Assembly: GCA_903921325.1 (NCBI GenBank) | Contig: CAIXPL010000026.1 | Coordinates: 29,433 to 93,432, forward strand | Direction of reading: 5' to 3' | Source: an uncultured Pseudomonadota bacterium | Lineage (GTDB): Bacteria; Pseudomonadota; Gammaproteobacteria; Burkholderiales; SG8-39 | Length of the DNA: 64,000 nt | Shown: one piece after another, positions 35,401 through 43,980 of the stretch | Position numbering within the stretch: position 1 is the stretch's first letter | Layout of the letters: each line of letters opens with the position of its first letter | Translations under genes and position numbers: made by a program | The notes under the pieces: generated by a model | What the model was told of the DNA's origin: nothing | Databases searched by the model: none | What the model saw: only the letters and a program-made list of their open reading frames with translations

Positions 35401-36152
35401 GCTGGTTCGCTTGGGGCCGATGCGGTTTGATCACTCAGATCCTGCCAGCGGCCATCAACAAAGCACTCGATCGGGGCGAACTGCGCTTTATAGGCCATCT
35501 TGCGACTCTGCTTGATCCAATACCCCAGATAGACATAGCGCAATCCGATCTGGCGGCACTGTTCGATCTGCCACAGGATGTTATAGGTGCCCAGGCTCGC
35601 GCCCTGCAGGTGCGGATCGTAGAAGGTATAGACCGATGAGAGGCCATCGCTCAAAAAGTCGATGATGCTCAGCATCACCAGATTGCCATTGTCACGAAAC
35701 TCGACCAGGCGGGTGTTGACCCGGCTTTGCAGCAAGAAGTGCGAGTACTGATCGCGACTGTCCTGGTCCATGCCGCCCCCGGCATGGCGCGCAGCCTGGT
35801 AGCGCAGGTACAGGCCATAGTGTTCAATGCGAAAACGCAAACCCATCGTGCTCGCCTGCAGATTGGCGTGGCGCTTGAGCGCACGGCGCTGCGAGCGACG
35901 GGGCTCGAACCGCTCGCAATCGATACGCACCGGAAGGCAGGCGTGGCAGGTATCGCAGTGCGGCCGATAGCTGAACACGCCGCTGCGACGAAAACCTGAG
36001 CGAACGAGATCGCCATACAAATCGTTGCCGATCAGATGGCTCGGCGTGGCTACCTGCGAGCGCGCATACTGCCCCGGCAGATAGCTGCATGGGTACGGCG
36101 CAGTCACATAGAACTGCAGCGCCGCGTGCGGAAGATCGTTGAGTTTTGACAT
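35397..36152 (-). CDS. bpt: Aspartate/glutamate leucyltransferase
   Basis: A 251-residue N-end rule enzyme that attaches leucine to proteins beginning with Asp or Glu, marking them for ClpS-ClpAP. It resembles arginyltransferase Ate1 in sequence, with the cysteine pattern [17 protein letters not shown] in the N-terminal domain and [20 protein letters not shown] followed by [17 protein letters not shown] in the acyltransferase domain. These match bacterial Bpt. It stands between aat upstream and the RnfB-like gene downstream, overlapping the latter by 4 bp. Both leucylation branches are therefore encoded side by side. Confidence 0.93.
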   Translation of the reverse strand: MSKLNDLPHAALQFYVTAPYPCSYLPGQYARSQVATPSHLIGNDLYGDLVRSGFRRSGVFSYRPHCDTCHACLPVRIDCERFEPRRSQRRALKRHANLQASTMGLRFRIEHYGLYLRYQAARHAGGGMDQDSRDQYSHFLLQSRVNTRLVEFRDNGNLVMLSIIDFLSDGLSSVYTFYDPHLQGASLGTYNILWQIEQCRQIGLRYVYLGYWIKQSRKMAYKAQFAPIECFVDGRWQDLSDQTASAPSEPA

Positions 36153-36196
36153 TGGCTCGACACTGACCGGAGATCAGAAATAACACGCGTCGGAGT

Positions 36197-36913
36197 CTAG
36201 TCGCCGACGGCCCGAACATCCAGACGGGTACTTGAATATTCCCAGCGACCAGCATCCCTGCGGCAGTCTACCAACTCCGCAAGCAGGTGCAAGAAACCGT
36301 CACGATCCATCTCGCGCGCACCCATCGATTCCAGGTGGTCGGTATGCATCTGGCAGTCGATGATGCGGAATCCGGCCAGTTGCAGATAGCGTGCCGCGTG
36401 CACCAGCGCGATCTTTGAGGCATCGCGCACCTGACTGAACATGGATTCACCGAAAAACACCGCCCCCAGAGCAACGCCATAGAGGCCGCCTGCCAGTTCC
36501 CCGTCGATCCAGGTTTCAATCGAATGGGCGTGGCCAAGTCGATGCAAGCCGAGATACGCCTGTTGCAATTCCGGGGTGATCCAGGTGCCCTGCTGCCCGG
36601 GACGCGGTGCGGCGCACGCCGCCATCACCTGATCGAACGCTGAGTCAAAACGCACCTCATAGGACCGATTGCGCAGTACCTTGGCAAGTGAGCGGGACAC
36701 CCGAACCTTCGCCGGATCGAGCACCATACGCGGATCGGGACTCCACCACAGAATCGGATCGCCATCGGAGTACCACGGAAAGATGCCATTCCGGTAAGCT
36801 TCAATCAGGCGTTCAGCCGACAAATCTCCGCCGGCCGCCAGCAAACCGTTCGGACTGATCATCGCGAACTCGTGCGGTGGGAAAGGCGTGTCGGCGTGAA
36901 GCCAGGCGATCAT
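36197..36913 (-). CDS. aat: Leucyl/phenylalanyl-tRNA--protein transferase
   Basis: A 238-residue cytoplasmic transferase that adds Leu or Phe to N-terminal Arg/Lys. Family motifs are clear: FPPHEFAMISPNGLLAAGGD, IEAYRNGIFPWYSDGDPILWWSPDPRM (split here as NGIFPW and WWSPDPRMVL), GLHRLGHAHSIETW, GGLYGVALGAVFFGESMFS and the C-terminal FRIIDCQMHTDHLESMGA. Length is normal. It is divergent from nth (107 bp between starts) and followed after 44 bp by bpt. Confidence 0.96.
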   Translation of the reverse strand: MIAWLHADTPFPPHEFAMISPNGLLAAGGDLSAERLIEAYRNGIFPWYSDGDPILWWSPDPRMVLDPAKVRVSRSLAKVLRNRSYEVRFDSAFDQVMAACAAPRPGQQGTWITPELQQAYLGLHRLGHAHSIETWIDGELAGGLYGVALGAVFFGESMFSQVRDASKIALVHAARYLQLAGFRIIDCQMHTDHLESMGAREMDRDGFLHLLAELVDCRRDAGRWEYSSTRLDVRAVGD

Positions 36914-37020
36914 TGAAGGTTGTATGGTGGATTCTCCCGCGAGATTGACGCAATGAAGCGAGCCCTGAAAGGGTTGAATTCACGTTTTCGAGCAATGATA
37001 GCCCACGGTGTCGACCAACG

Positions 37021-37695
37021 ATGAACCTGCACAAGCGTCGCGAAATCTTCGAGCGCTGGCGCCGTGCCGAGGCCGAACCCAGGACAGAACTGCTGTTTGA
37101 CTCACCTTTCGAGCTGCTGGTGGCAGTCATCCTGTCAGCACAGGCAACCGACAAAGGGGTCAATATTGCCACCCGGCGTCTGTTCCCGGTTGCCTCCACT
37201 CCGGCAGCCCTTGCTGCGCTGGGCGTCGCGGGGCTTGAGTCGTATATCCGCACCATCGGCCTCTACCACAGCAAGGCACGCAATCTGATTGCCACGGCAG
37301 CGCTGCTGATCGAGCGGCACGGCGGCGAGGTGCCGGCCGACCGCGCTGCTCTCGAGGCGCTGCCCGGTGTAGGACGCAAAACTGCCAATGTCGTGCTCAA
37401 TGTGGCTTTCGGGCAACCCACCATGGCGGTCGACACGCACATTTTCCGGGTGGCCAATCGCACCGGCATCGCCCCCGGCAAAACCGAGCGCGCGGTCGAG
37501 GATCGCCTGGTGAAATTCATACCGGCGGAATTCATGCAGCATGCCCACCACTGGCTGATTCTGCATGGGCGCTATGTCTGCAAGGCCCGCACCCCTGAGT
37601 GCCCGGGATGCTCGATTGCCGATCTATGCGAGTATCGCGCCAAGACCCCACCCCGTGTCAGTACGGTCCGCCCGGGCGCGCACCGCCCGGACTAA
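37021..37695 (+). CDS. nth: Endonuclease III
   Basis: A 224-residue DNA glycosylase/AP lyase that removes oxidised pyrimidines. The helix-hairpin-helix with catalytic Lys is in LPGVGRKTANVVLN, the catalytic Asp in VDTHIFRVANR, and the C-terminal [4Fe-4S] ligands are spaced C-x6-C-x2-C-x5-C (CKARTPECPGCSIADLC). Length matches E. coli Nth (211) plus a short tail. The DUF1841 gene begins 4 bp after its stop, so the two are probably cotranscribed. Confidence 0.96.
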   Translation: MNLHKRREIFERWRRAEAEPRTELLFDSPFELLVAVILSAQATDKGVNIATRRLFPVASTPAALAALGVAGLESYIRTIGLYHSKARNLIATAALLIERHGGEVPADRAALEALPGVGRKTANVVLNVAFGQPTMAVDTHIFRVANRTGIAPGKTERAVEDRLVKFIPAEFMQHAHHWLILHGRYVCKARTPECPGCSIADLCEYRAKTPPRVSTVRPGAHRPD

Positions 37696-37699
37696 TGCC

Positions 37700-38128
37700 A
37701 TGTTTAATCCGACCCGTGACCAGGTGCGCGCGTTTTTTCGTGATACCTGGCAAAAATACAGACGTAACGCCCTCCTGGAAGGCCTGGAGACCACTGCCAT
37801 CGGCATTCTGCTCGATCACCCCGAATACCACGCGCTGCTTGGTGAGCGCGCCTCTGAGCCGCTCAGCGCAAACCCTGAGACGCCAACGCCGAACGCGTTC
37901 TTGCATCTGTCGATGCATCTGGCGCTGGAGGAGCAATACGGGATTGATCAACCCGCTGGTGTGCGCAGTGCCATTGACGCGCTGCGATCGCGGCTGGGTA
38001 TGCACGAAGCAATGCACGCTGCGATGGAAAGCCTGGGCGAGATGATGTGGACTGCGCAGCGCAACGGCACCGCGCCGGATGCCGACACCTATCTGGATAG
38101 CCTCAGGCGCCGCGCGTCCCGCCGGTGA
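37700..38128 (+). CDS. DUF1841 family protein
   Basis: A 142-residue protein of unknown function found mainly in beta- and some gammaproteobacteria. It is recognised by its start MFNPTRDQVRAFFRDTW, the NAFLHLSMHLALEEQ segment with two His, and the C-terminal MHEAMHAAMESLGEMMW. The His/Glu-rich helices could bind metal, which is inference. The ATG at 37700 follows nth by 4 bp; the frame is open further upstream, but inside nth. No membrane segment or signal peptide. Confidence 0.88.
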   Translation: MFNPTRDQVRAFFRDTWQKYRRNALLEGLETTAIGILLDHPEYHALLGERASEPLSANPETPTPNAFLHLSMHLALEEQYGIDQPAGVRSAIDALRSRLGMHEAMHAAMESLGEMMWTAQRNGTAPDADTYLDSLRRRASRR

Positions 38129-38182
38129 TCAGGCGCGCATTACGCTCATGCGCTGTCCGCAGGAAGGACCGCTGGACACGCC

Positions 38183-38211
38183 GCTGAGCGCCGATGCGCT
38201 CAGCACGTTTT
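38183..38211 (+). terminator. Hairpin terminator between DUF1841 and cytochrome genes
   Basis: A perfect 8-bp stem (gctgagcg at 38183-38190 with cgctcagc at 38197-38204), 6-base loop, followed by acgtttt. The T-run is on the plus strand, so it would mainly end the nth-DUF1841 transcript. Confidence 0.55.
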
Positions 38212-38218
38212 GCCCGGC

Positions 38219-38584
38219 TCAGCGAATGACCTTGAGCGGGCCGGGCAGTGAGGCGAAGTAGGCCGTCACGTTATCGATCTCGTCAACCGTCAGTGGCTTC
38301 GCCATGCCGCCCATGATCGGGTTCTTGCGTGCACCGGATTGATATTGACCAAGTGCCTGACGCAGATATTCGACGTGCTGGCCGGCCAGCCGCGGGTAGT
38401 CGGGAAATGCCGCCACACCGAGGCCATCGAGGCCGTGGCAAGCCGAGCAGACCTGCTTGGCCTTATCGGCACCGGCAGCGATATCGGCCGCTTGCGCCGG
38501 CGCGATCAGACCGGCGCTGAGCGCCGCGGCGAGCAGCGCGGTAGCGCGTTGCGAAAACAGGGTCTTGAAAAAAGTCGTGAACAT
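38219..38584 (-). CDS. Monohaem c-type cytochrome (first of pair, downstream gene)
   Basis: A 121-residue periplasmic cytochrome. Signal peptide ends at Ala-Gln-Ala (about residue 32). Haem is attached at CSACH (residues 46-50), and the sixth ligand Met is likely in NPIMGGMAKPL. This is like one half of a dihaem cytochrome c4. It lies 34 bp downstream of a second, similar cytochrome gene on the same strand; together they could act as a split c4. The ATG at 38584 was chosen because it begins the signal peptide; the open frame upstream lies in the neighbour gene. Confidence 0.9.
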   Translation of the reverse strand: MFTTFFKTLFSQRATALLAAALSAGLIAPAQAADIAAGADKAKQVCSACHGLDGLGVAAFPDYPRLAGQHVEYLRQALGQYQSGARKNPIMGGMAKPLTVDEIDNVTAYFASLPGPLKVIR

Positions 38585-38618
38585 GGAACGGGGCACTCCG
38601 GAAACTTGGATCGCGGGT

Positions 38619-38966
38619 TTACTTGGCTTTGCCAGCCGAATAATAGGCAGCCAGATCAGCAATGTCCTGGTCTGAAAGGCTGCCGGCAACGCCACGCATG
38701 CTCGGATGGCTGCGCTCGCCAGCCCTGTATTCCTTGAGTGCGCTCACGATGTAGCCTTGCGACTGGCCTGCAATCATGGGTACCGGATAGACCGCTGGAA
38801 ACGCGGTGCGGTATTCAGGAATGCCATGGCAACCGATGCACATGGAATTCTTGTTGCGCGCCGCCTCCGCGTTGCCTTGCAGAGCAGCCGTTTGCGCCGA
38901 GACGCCGGTGGCAACGGCCGCTAATGCCGCCAATACAACGCCTGGGATGAATGCAGAATTTTTCAC
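38619..38966 (-). CDS. Monohaem c-type cytochrome (second of pair, upstream gene)
   Basis: A 115-residue periplasmic cytochrome with GTG start at 38966, signal peptide ending Val-Ser-Ala (about residue 24), haem motif CIGCH (43-47) and a probable Met ligand in RSHPSMRGVAGSL. It is close in layout to the cytochrome encoded just downstream (34-bp gap). A divergent moxR gene lies upstream, and a promoter with -10 TACAAT and -35 TTGTTC at 17-bp spacing faces this gene. The frame is open to 39167, but that extension overlaps moxR control DNA and lacks signal-peptide character. Confidence 0.88.
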   Translation of the reverse strand: MKNSAFIPGVVLAALAAVATGVSAQTAALQGNAEAARNKNSMCIGCHGIPEYRTAFPAVYPVPMIAGQSQGYIVSALKEYRAGERSHPSMRGVAGSLSDQDIADLAAYYSAGKAK

Positions 38967-38996
38967 GCGAGGAGACCGGTTACGAAGTCGTCGGCG

Positions 38997-39025
38997 ATTG
39001 TACCCGAGACATGTTCCCTGAACAA
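38997..39025 (-). promoter_or_regulatory. Candidate sigma-70 promoter for the cytochrome pair
   Basis: On the minus strand, -35 TTGTTC (complement of 39020-39025) and -10 TACAAT (complement of 38997-39002) are 17 bp apart. Transcription would begin near 38990, about 24 nt before the GTG start. Its -35 lies close to a TATAAT box facing the other way. Confidence 0.5.
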
Positions 39026-39031
39026 AGTCAA

Positions 39032-39037
39032 TATAAT
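39032..39037 (+). promoter_or_regulatory. Candidate -10 box for the moxR-VWA operon
   Basis: A perfect TATAAT on the plus strand, 129 bp before the moxR ATG. No convincing -35 is seen at 16-18 bp. It lies back to back with the cytochrome promoter, so the two units might be co-regulated. Confidence 0.4.
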
Positions 39038-39165
39038 CACCACATTGAAGAAATGCCCCGCGCACCGTTGCGAGGCGCATGCGACCGCTCGGCGCAATCG
39101 CATTGGTACATGGCCGGTGCATCCTGGCACGAGCAAAATCTGACCAACCAATGAGGCTGCAAGGC

Positions 39166-40008
39166 ATGCGATTTGAAGGCTCCGGCTCCTATGTAGCCAC
39201 CGATGATTTGAAATTGGCAGTCAATGCCGCCATCACCTTGCGTCGCCCGCTGCTGGTCAAAGGTGAACCAGGCACCGGCAAGACGATGCTGGCCGAACAG
39301 GTTGCCGCCAGTCTCGGGCTGCCGCTGCTTGAGTGGCACGTCAAATCAACCACCAAGGCGCAACAAGGCCTGTATGAGTACGACGCGGTATCGCGACTGC
39401 GCGATTCACAGCTCGGTGAGTCGCGGGTGCACGACATTGCCAACTACATCGTGCGCGGCACGCTGTGGGAAGCCTTTGCGAGCGACACCCCGGTCGTGTT
39501 GCTGATCGATGAAATTGACAAGGCCGATATCGAGTTCCCCAACGATCTGCTGCGCGAGCTCGATCGCATGGAATTTCATGTCTACGAGACTCGCGAGCTG
39601 GTTCGCGCCCGCCATCGACCCATCGTTTTCATCACATCGAACAATGAGAAGGAATTACCCGACGCATTCCTGCGCCGGTGTTTTTTCCACTACATCCGGT
39701 TCCCCGACAAAGAGACCCTGGAGCGCATTGTCGAGGTACATTTCCCCGGCATCCGCAAGGAGCTGCTGCGTGCCGCACTCGAGTCATTTTTCGAGGTGCG
39801 CGAGACCCCGGGCTTGAAGAAGAAACCTTCCACCTCGGAATTCCTTGACTGGCTCAAACTCCTCCTGGCCGAGGACATCGGACCGGAGCTGCTCCGGTCC
39901 AAGGATCGCAAGTCGATCATTCCGCCGATGCATGGCGCATTACTCAAAAATGAGCAGGATGTGCATCTGTTCGAGCGTCTGGTGTTTTTGTCACGCCAGC
40001 CGCGTTAG
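39166..40008 (+). CDS. MoxR-family AAA ATPase
   Basis: A 280-residue AAA+ ATPase of the MoxR family (CoxD-like). Walker A is GEPGTGKTMLA, Walker B VVLLIDEIDKAD, sensor 1 in PIVFITSNNEKELPD, and an arginine finger in FLRRCFFHY. MoxR proteins act with VWA-domain partners to insert metals or mature enzyme complexes; its partner is encoded 20 bp downstream. I place the start at the ATG at 39166 (MRFEGSGSYVATDDLK) with GAGG ten bases before; an ATG at 39151 is also possible. The maturation target is unknown. Confidence 0.92.
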   Translation: MRFEGSGSYVATDDLKLAVNAAITLRRPLLVKGEPGTGKTMLAEQVAASLGLPLLEWHVKSTTKAQQGLYEYDAVSRLRDSQLGESRVHDIANYIVRGTLWEAFASDTPVVLLIDEIDKADIEFPNDLLRELDRMEFHVYETRELVRARHRPIVFITSNNEKELPDAFLRRCFFHYIRFPDKETLERIVEVHFPGIRKELLRAALESFFEVRETPGLKKKPSTSEFLDWLKLLLAEDIGPELLRSKDRKSIIPPMHGALLKNEQDVHLFERLVFLSRQPR

Positions 40009-40028
40009 CGCGGACGCGCGCTGCCGCC

Positions 40029-41204
40029 ATGCTGCTTGATTTCTTCTTTACGTTGCGGCGCCACCAGTTGCCGGTGTCGATACGCGAGCATCTGCTGCTG
40101 ATCGAGGCGATCCAGGCGCAAACGATAGGCCCTGATCTCACCGAGTTCTACCACCTGGCGCGCACCACGCTGGTGAAAGATGAATCGAACTACGACAAAT
40201 ACGACCGCGCCTTTGCCGAATATTTCAAAGGGATCGAGACGCTCGCCGGCGTGAGCGCCGAAATCCCGATCGAATGGCTGCTGCGTCAGGCCGAACTCAC
40301 TTTGAGTGCACAAGAGCGGGCGCAGATCGAAGCCATGGGTGGCTGGGAAGAAATGATGGCGCAGCTACGCCAGCGCCTTGAAGAGCAAAAAGAACGCCAC
40401 CAGGGTGGCAACCGCATGATCGGTACGGCCGGCACATCGCCCTTCGGCGCCTATGGCTACAACCCGCAAGGGGTGCGCATTGGCCAGGATCGCTCACGCC
40501 ATCGCAGTGCCGTGAAGGTATGGGATCAGCGCGAGTTCCGTAATCTGGATGGCAACGCCGAACTGGGCACCCGCAATATCAAGATTGCACTGCGCCGGCT
40601 GCGCCGCTTTGCGCGCGAAGGCGCGGCTGAAGAATTCGATATCGATAACACCATTTCACGTACCGCGCGCAATGCCGGGTTGCTCGATGTGCAAATGCGT
40701 CCTGAGCGGCGCAATGCAATCAAGGTGCTGCTGTTTCTGGACATCGGTGGATCGATGGACGACCACGTGAAGCTATGCGAAGAATTGTTCTCGGCGGCCC
40801 GTTCAGAGTTCAAGCGCCTGGAATACTTCTACTTCCACAATTGCCTGTACGACCATGTCTGGAAAGACAACCGGCGCCGTCTGTCAGCACGCACCCCGAC
40901 CCTGGAGATACTGCACAAATACGGCCATGACCACCGGGTCATTTTTGTGGGTGATGCCACCATGAGCCCTTACGAGATACTGCAGCCCGGTGGCTCAATC
41001 GAGTACGACAACCCGGAGGCGGGGTCGGTCTGGTTGCAGCGCGTACTCACCACTTACCGCAAGACCGTGTGGCTCAACCCTGAGCCCGAAGAGCTTTGGA
41101 ACTACCGCCAATCGGTCGCCATCATTCGCGACCTGTTCAAAGGCCGCATGTATCCGACCACTCTCGGCGGGCTCGAATTGGCAATGAAAACGCTGGCGCG
41201 CTGA
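40029..41204 (+). CDS. VWA domain protein, CoxE-like
   Basis: A 391-residue cytoplasmic protein, partner of the MoxR ATPase. An N-terminal helical region (about 1-130, starting MLLDFFFTLRRHQLPVS) is followed by a Gly-rich hinge and a von Willebrand A domain (about 230-385). The metal-site motif is altered to DIGGSMDDH rather than the usual D-x-S-x-S, with a later Asp in FVGDATMSPYE. CoxE helps assemble the Cu-Mo site of CO dehydrogenase in carboxydotrophs, but no such enzyme is encoded here. The 20-bp spacing to moxR indicates an operon. Confidence 0.9.
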   Translation: MLLDFFFTLRRHQLPVSIREHLLLIEAIQAQTIGPDLTEFYHLARTTLVKDESNYDKYDRAFAEYFKGIETLAGVSAEIPIEWLLRQAELTLSAQERAQIEAMGGWEEMMAQLRQRLEEQKERHQGGNRMIGTAGTSPFGAYGYNPQGVRIGQDRSRHRSAVKVWDQREFRNLDGNAELGTRNIKIALRRLRRFAREGAAEEFDIDNTISRTARNAGLLDVQMRPERRNAIKVLLFLDIGGSMDDHVKLCEELFSAARSEFKRLEYFYFHNCLYDHVWKDNRRRLSARTPTLEILHKYGHDHRVIFVGDATMSPYEILQPGGSIEYDNPEAGSVWLQRVLTTYRKTVWLNPEPEELWNYRQSVAIIRDLFKGRMYPTTLGGLELAMKTLAR

Positions 41205-41307
41205 GCCGCTGATGCAAGCAGCGGCACTGCGCCCATGGCGGGCTTGAACAGACTCGAGCGGGCCATCAAAAGGCTTGTACGTGTCCGCTTGGCTTGCGCG
41301 GGGCCGC

Positions 41308-43242
41308 CTAGTCGTCGATATCGTGCACCGGCGGCGCAACCTGCACCACCTCTTCGATGGTCGTATCGCCAGCGGCCACTTTCATCGCGCCGCTGATACG
41401 CAGGCTCTTCATGCCCTCTTTGAACGCCTGCCGCCGAATACGCGAGATATCAGCCTCGGTCGACACCAGCTTGCGGATCTCATTCGATAGCAGCATCACT
41501 TCGTAGATGCCGCTACGGCCGCGAAACCCGGTCATCCGGCAATCAAGGCAGCCCACCGGTTTGTACAAATGCGTAGGCGGCTTCGAGGTCCACGGGCGCA
41601 CCAGTTCTTCCCAGGGCAATGCACCGCTTTCCCGTTCTTCATAGGCGATCCGTTCGCGACAGTTCTGGCACAAGGTGCGCACCAGTCGCTGCGCCATCAC
41701 GCCGAGGATGGTCGCGTTCAAGAGGTAACTGGGTACGCCCAGATCGAGCAGACGGGTCATCGCCGAGGCGGCGTCATTGGTATGCAGAGTCGAGAGCACC
41801 AGATGCCCGGTGAGCGCTGCCTGAATCGCCATTTCCGCAGTCTGCAAATCGCGGATCTCACCGACCATGATGATGTCCGGATCCTGCCGCATCAGGGCAC
41901 GCACACCTTCGGCAAAATTCAAATCAATCGCCGCGTGCACCTGCATCTGATTGAAGGCCGGCTCGACCATCTCGATCGGGTCCTCGATGGTGCAGACGTT
42001 CACCTCGGGCGTGGCCAATGTCTTCAACGTCGAATAGAGCGTCGTGGTCTTGCCCGAGCCGGTCGGTCCGGTCACCAGGATGATCCCGTTCGGACGCGAG
42101 GTCATGTGTTGCCAGCGGGTCTTGTCTTCACTGGAGAAACCCAGCTCGACCAGATCCTTGACGATTACATCGGGATCAAAAATCCGCATCACCAGCTTCT
42201 CGCCGAACGCAGTTGGCAATGTCGACAGACGCAGCTCCACTTCGGCGCCGTTGCCGGTGCGGGTCTTGATACGGCCATCCTGCGGGCGGCGCTTCTCCAC
42301 CACGTCCATACGGCCCAGGATCTTGATGCGGCTGGTCATGGCGGCGACCACGGTCGAGGGCACCTGGTACACCTGATGCAGCACGCCGTCGATGCGAAAC
42401 CGCACCACCCCGACTTCGCGGCGCGGCTCGATGTGAATGTCACTCGCCCGCTGATCAAAGGCGTATTGCCAAAGCCAGTCGACGATGTTGACGATGTGCT
42501 GATCGTTGGCGTCGAACTGACGATTGGACGTCCCGATATCGACCAGTTGCTCGAAATTGGTCAGATTGGAGCGCCCTTCGCTCGCCTGGGCCGCGCGCTT
42601 GACCGAACTGGCCAGCGTGTAGAACTCGACCACGTACCGATCCAGATCACTGGGATTGACAAACACCCGCGTGATATCGAGTTGCATGATTTTTTGCAAC
42701 TCGGTTTCCCACTCCCGCACGAACGGCTCAGAGGTGGCTATCGTCACTGCCCTGCCGCTGACCTGCAACGGCAAGATGTGAAAGCGCTCGGCGTAGGCGA
42801 GCGACATGACATCGGTGATGTTGGTGAAATTGATCTTCAGTGGATCAATATGCACGTAGGGCAGGCCGCAGCGTGCAGCAAACCATTCCGACAACCGATC
42901 CAGATCAAGCATCTTGCCGGCAAACATCGTTGCACCGGCGGGTGCCACCCAGCGCTCGCTGGCCACCGTTGCCAGCGGATGGCCGCTGGCACGGGCAAGC
43001 CGGCGTACTTCGAGAAACTGCTGGCCGCGCTCAGCATCGACCAACCCGTCTGCGATCAGGCCGGCGATCACCTCATTGAGCGAAATGCGCCGATCCGGAT
43101 CGCGGGCAGGCGCCGGCACCGCGTCGGCCGAGAGTCCTCGCGCCACCCGGCGAACGCTCTCGGTGCCTGCCTGGCCCCGCAGGCCAGCCGGCTGACCTGC
43201 CTTTCCTGCACCTCTATGCACTGGCTCGTGCGGATCGCTCAC
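41308..43242 (-). CDS. GspE/PilB-type secretion or pilus assembly ATPase
   Basis: A 644-residue hexameric ATPase. N-terminal GspE_N-like domain (about 60-200), then N2 and catalytic domains with Walker A GPTGSGKTTTLYST, Asp box TIEDPIEMVEP, Walker B IIMVGEIRD, and His box STLHTNDAASA. A tetracysteine zinc site (CQNC ... CLDC) is present as in GspE and PilB. The first 50 residues are Gly/Pro/Arg-rich and may not be translated, so the start is uncertain. No pseudopilin, secretin or GspF gene is adjacent. Whether it serves type II secretion, type IV pili or another system cannot be told. Confidence 0.88.
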   Translation of the reverse strand: MSDPHEPVHRGAGKAGQPAGLRGQAGTESVRRVARGLSADAVPAPARDPDRRISLNEVIAGLIADGLVDAERGQQFLEVRRLARASGHPLATVASERWVAPAGATMFAGKMLDLDRLSEWFAARCGLPYVHIDPLKINFTNITDVMSLAYAERFHILPLQVSGRAVTIATSEPFVREWETELQKIMQLDITRVFVNPSDLDRYVVEFYTLASSVKRAAQASEGRSNLTNFEQLVDIGTSNRQFDANDQHIVNIVDWLWQYAFDQRASDIHIEPRREVGVVRFRIDGVLHQVYQVPSTVVAAMTSRIKILGRMDVVEKRRPQDGRIKTRTGNGAEVELRLSTLPTAFGEKLVMRIFDPDVIVKDLVELGFSSEDKTRWQHMTSRPNGIILVTGPTGSGKTTTLYSTLKTLATPEVNVCTIEDPIEMVEPAFNQMQVHAAIDLNFAEGVRALMRQDPDIIMVGEIRDLQTAEMAIQAALTGHLVLSTLHTNDAASAMTRLLDLGVPSYLLNATILGVMAQRLVRTLCQNCRERIAYEERESGALPWEELVRPWTSKPPTHLYKPVGCLDCRMTGFRGRSGIYEVMLLSNEIRKLVSTEADISRIRRQAFKEGMKSLRISGAMKVAAGDTTIEEVVQVAPPVHDIDD

Positions 43243-43426
43243 TGGGCATTCCCCTTGCGTGACACCCGTATCAACATCGCTGGCAGCCCTTCGCGCCCGC
43301 GGCCCGCGACTGCCTGGACAAAAAACGGTCTTTGACTTTGGCCCTGGGCTTTGCCATCCTCACGCCTCGCGCAAAGTCCACGTGCAAAAACCGATTGCAT
43401 TCACCCCACCCACAACGGAGTTTCCC

Positions 43427-43930
43427 ATGACCATCAAAGTCGGCGATACCCTGCCAGCTGGCACTATTACAGAGTTTATCGAAACTGAGCAGCCTGGATG
43501 CAGCATCGGCCCGAATGCATTCAAGGTCGAGGATCTGGTCAAAGACAAGAAAATCGTCATTTTCGGTCTGCCCGGCGCGTTCACCCCGACCTGCTCGGCC
43601 AAGCATGTGCCTGGCTACGTCGAGCACATTGCGGCACTGCGCGCCAAGGGCGTGGACGAAGTGTGGTGCCTGGCGGTTAACGATGCGTTTGTGATGGGTG
43701 CCTGGGGCAAGGACCAGAAGGCCACCGGCAAGGTGCGCATGATGGCCGATGGCAGCGCCGCCTACACTCTGGGTCTTGGGCTTCAACTCGATCTGACCGC
43801 TCGCGGCATGGGCATGCGCTCCAACCGCTATGCCATGATCGTTGACAATGGCACGGTCAAGCATCTGGCCGTCGAAGGCCCGGGCAAGTTTGAAGTGTCG
43901 AGCGCCGAAGCGATTCTCGCCGCGCTGTAA
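43427..43930 (+). CDS. Peroxiredoxin, Prx5 type
   Basis: A 167-residue thiol peroxidase. The peroxidatic Cys lies in PGAFTPTCSAKHVPGY, and the rest (AVNDAFVMGAWG, TARGMGMRSNRYAMIVD) is typical of the Prx5/hybrid peroxiredoxin group that reduces H2O2 and alkyl hydroperoxides with glutathione or glutaredoxin. The start ATG at 43427 follows CGGAG 6 bp upstream. Residues translated upstream of it are not conserved. A palindromic hairpin lies between it and the convergent htpG. Confidence 0.93.
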   Translation: MTIKVGDTLPAGTITEFIETEQPGCSIGPNAFKVEDLVKDKKIVIFGLPGAFTPTCSAKHVPGYVEHIAALRAKGVDEVWCLAVNDAFVMGAWGKDQKATGKVRMMADGSAAYTLGLGLQLDLTARGMGMRSNRYAMIVDNGTVKHLAVEGPGKFEVSSAEAILAAL

Positions 43931-43939
43931 TCGGAGTCC

Positions 43940-43978
43940 GATCACCCGGGTGCGCGCATTGCGTACACCCGGGTGATC
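43940..43978. terminator. Inverted repeat of two identical palindromes, likely bidirectional terminator
   Basis: Two 13-bp arms (gatcacccgggtg at 43940-43952 and cacccgggtgatc at 43966-43978) can form a perfect stem with a 13-base loop. Each arm contains the 10-bp palindrome cacccgggtg, so the two are also direct repeats 23 bp apart. It sits exactly between the convergent peroxiredoxin and htpG genes. No T-run is present. Confidence 0.55.
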
Positions 43979-43980
43979 GA

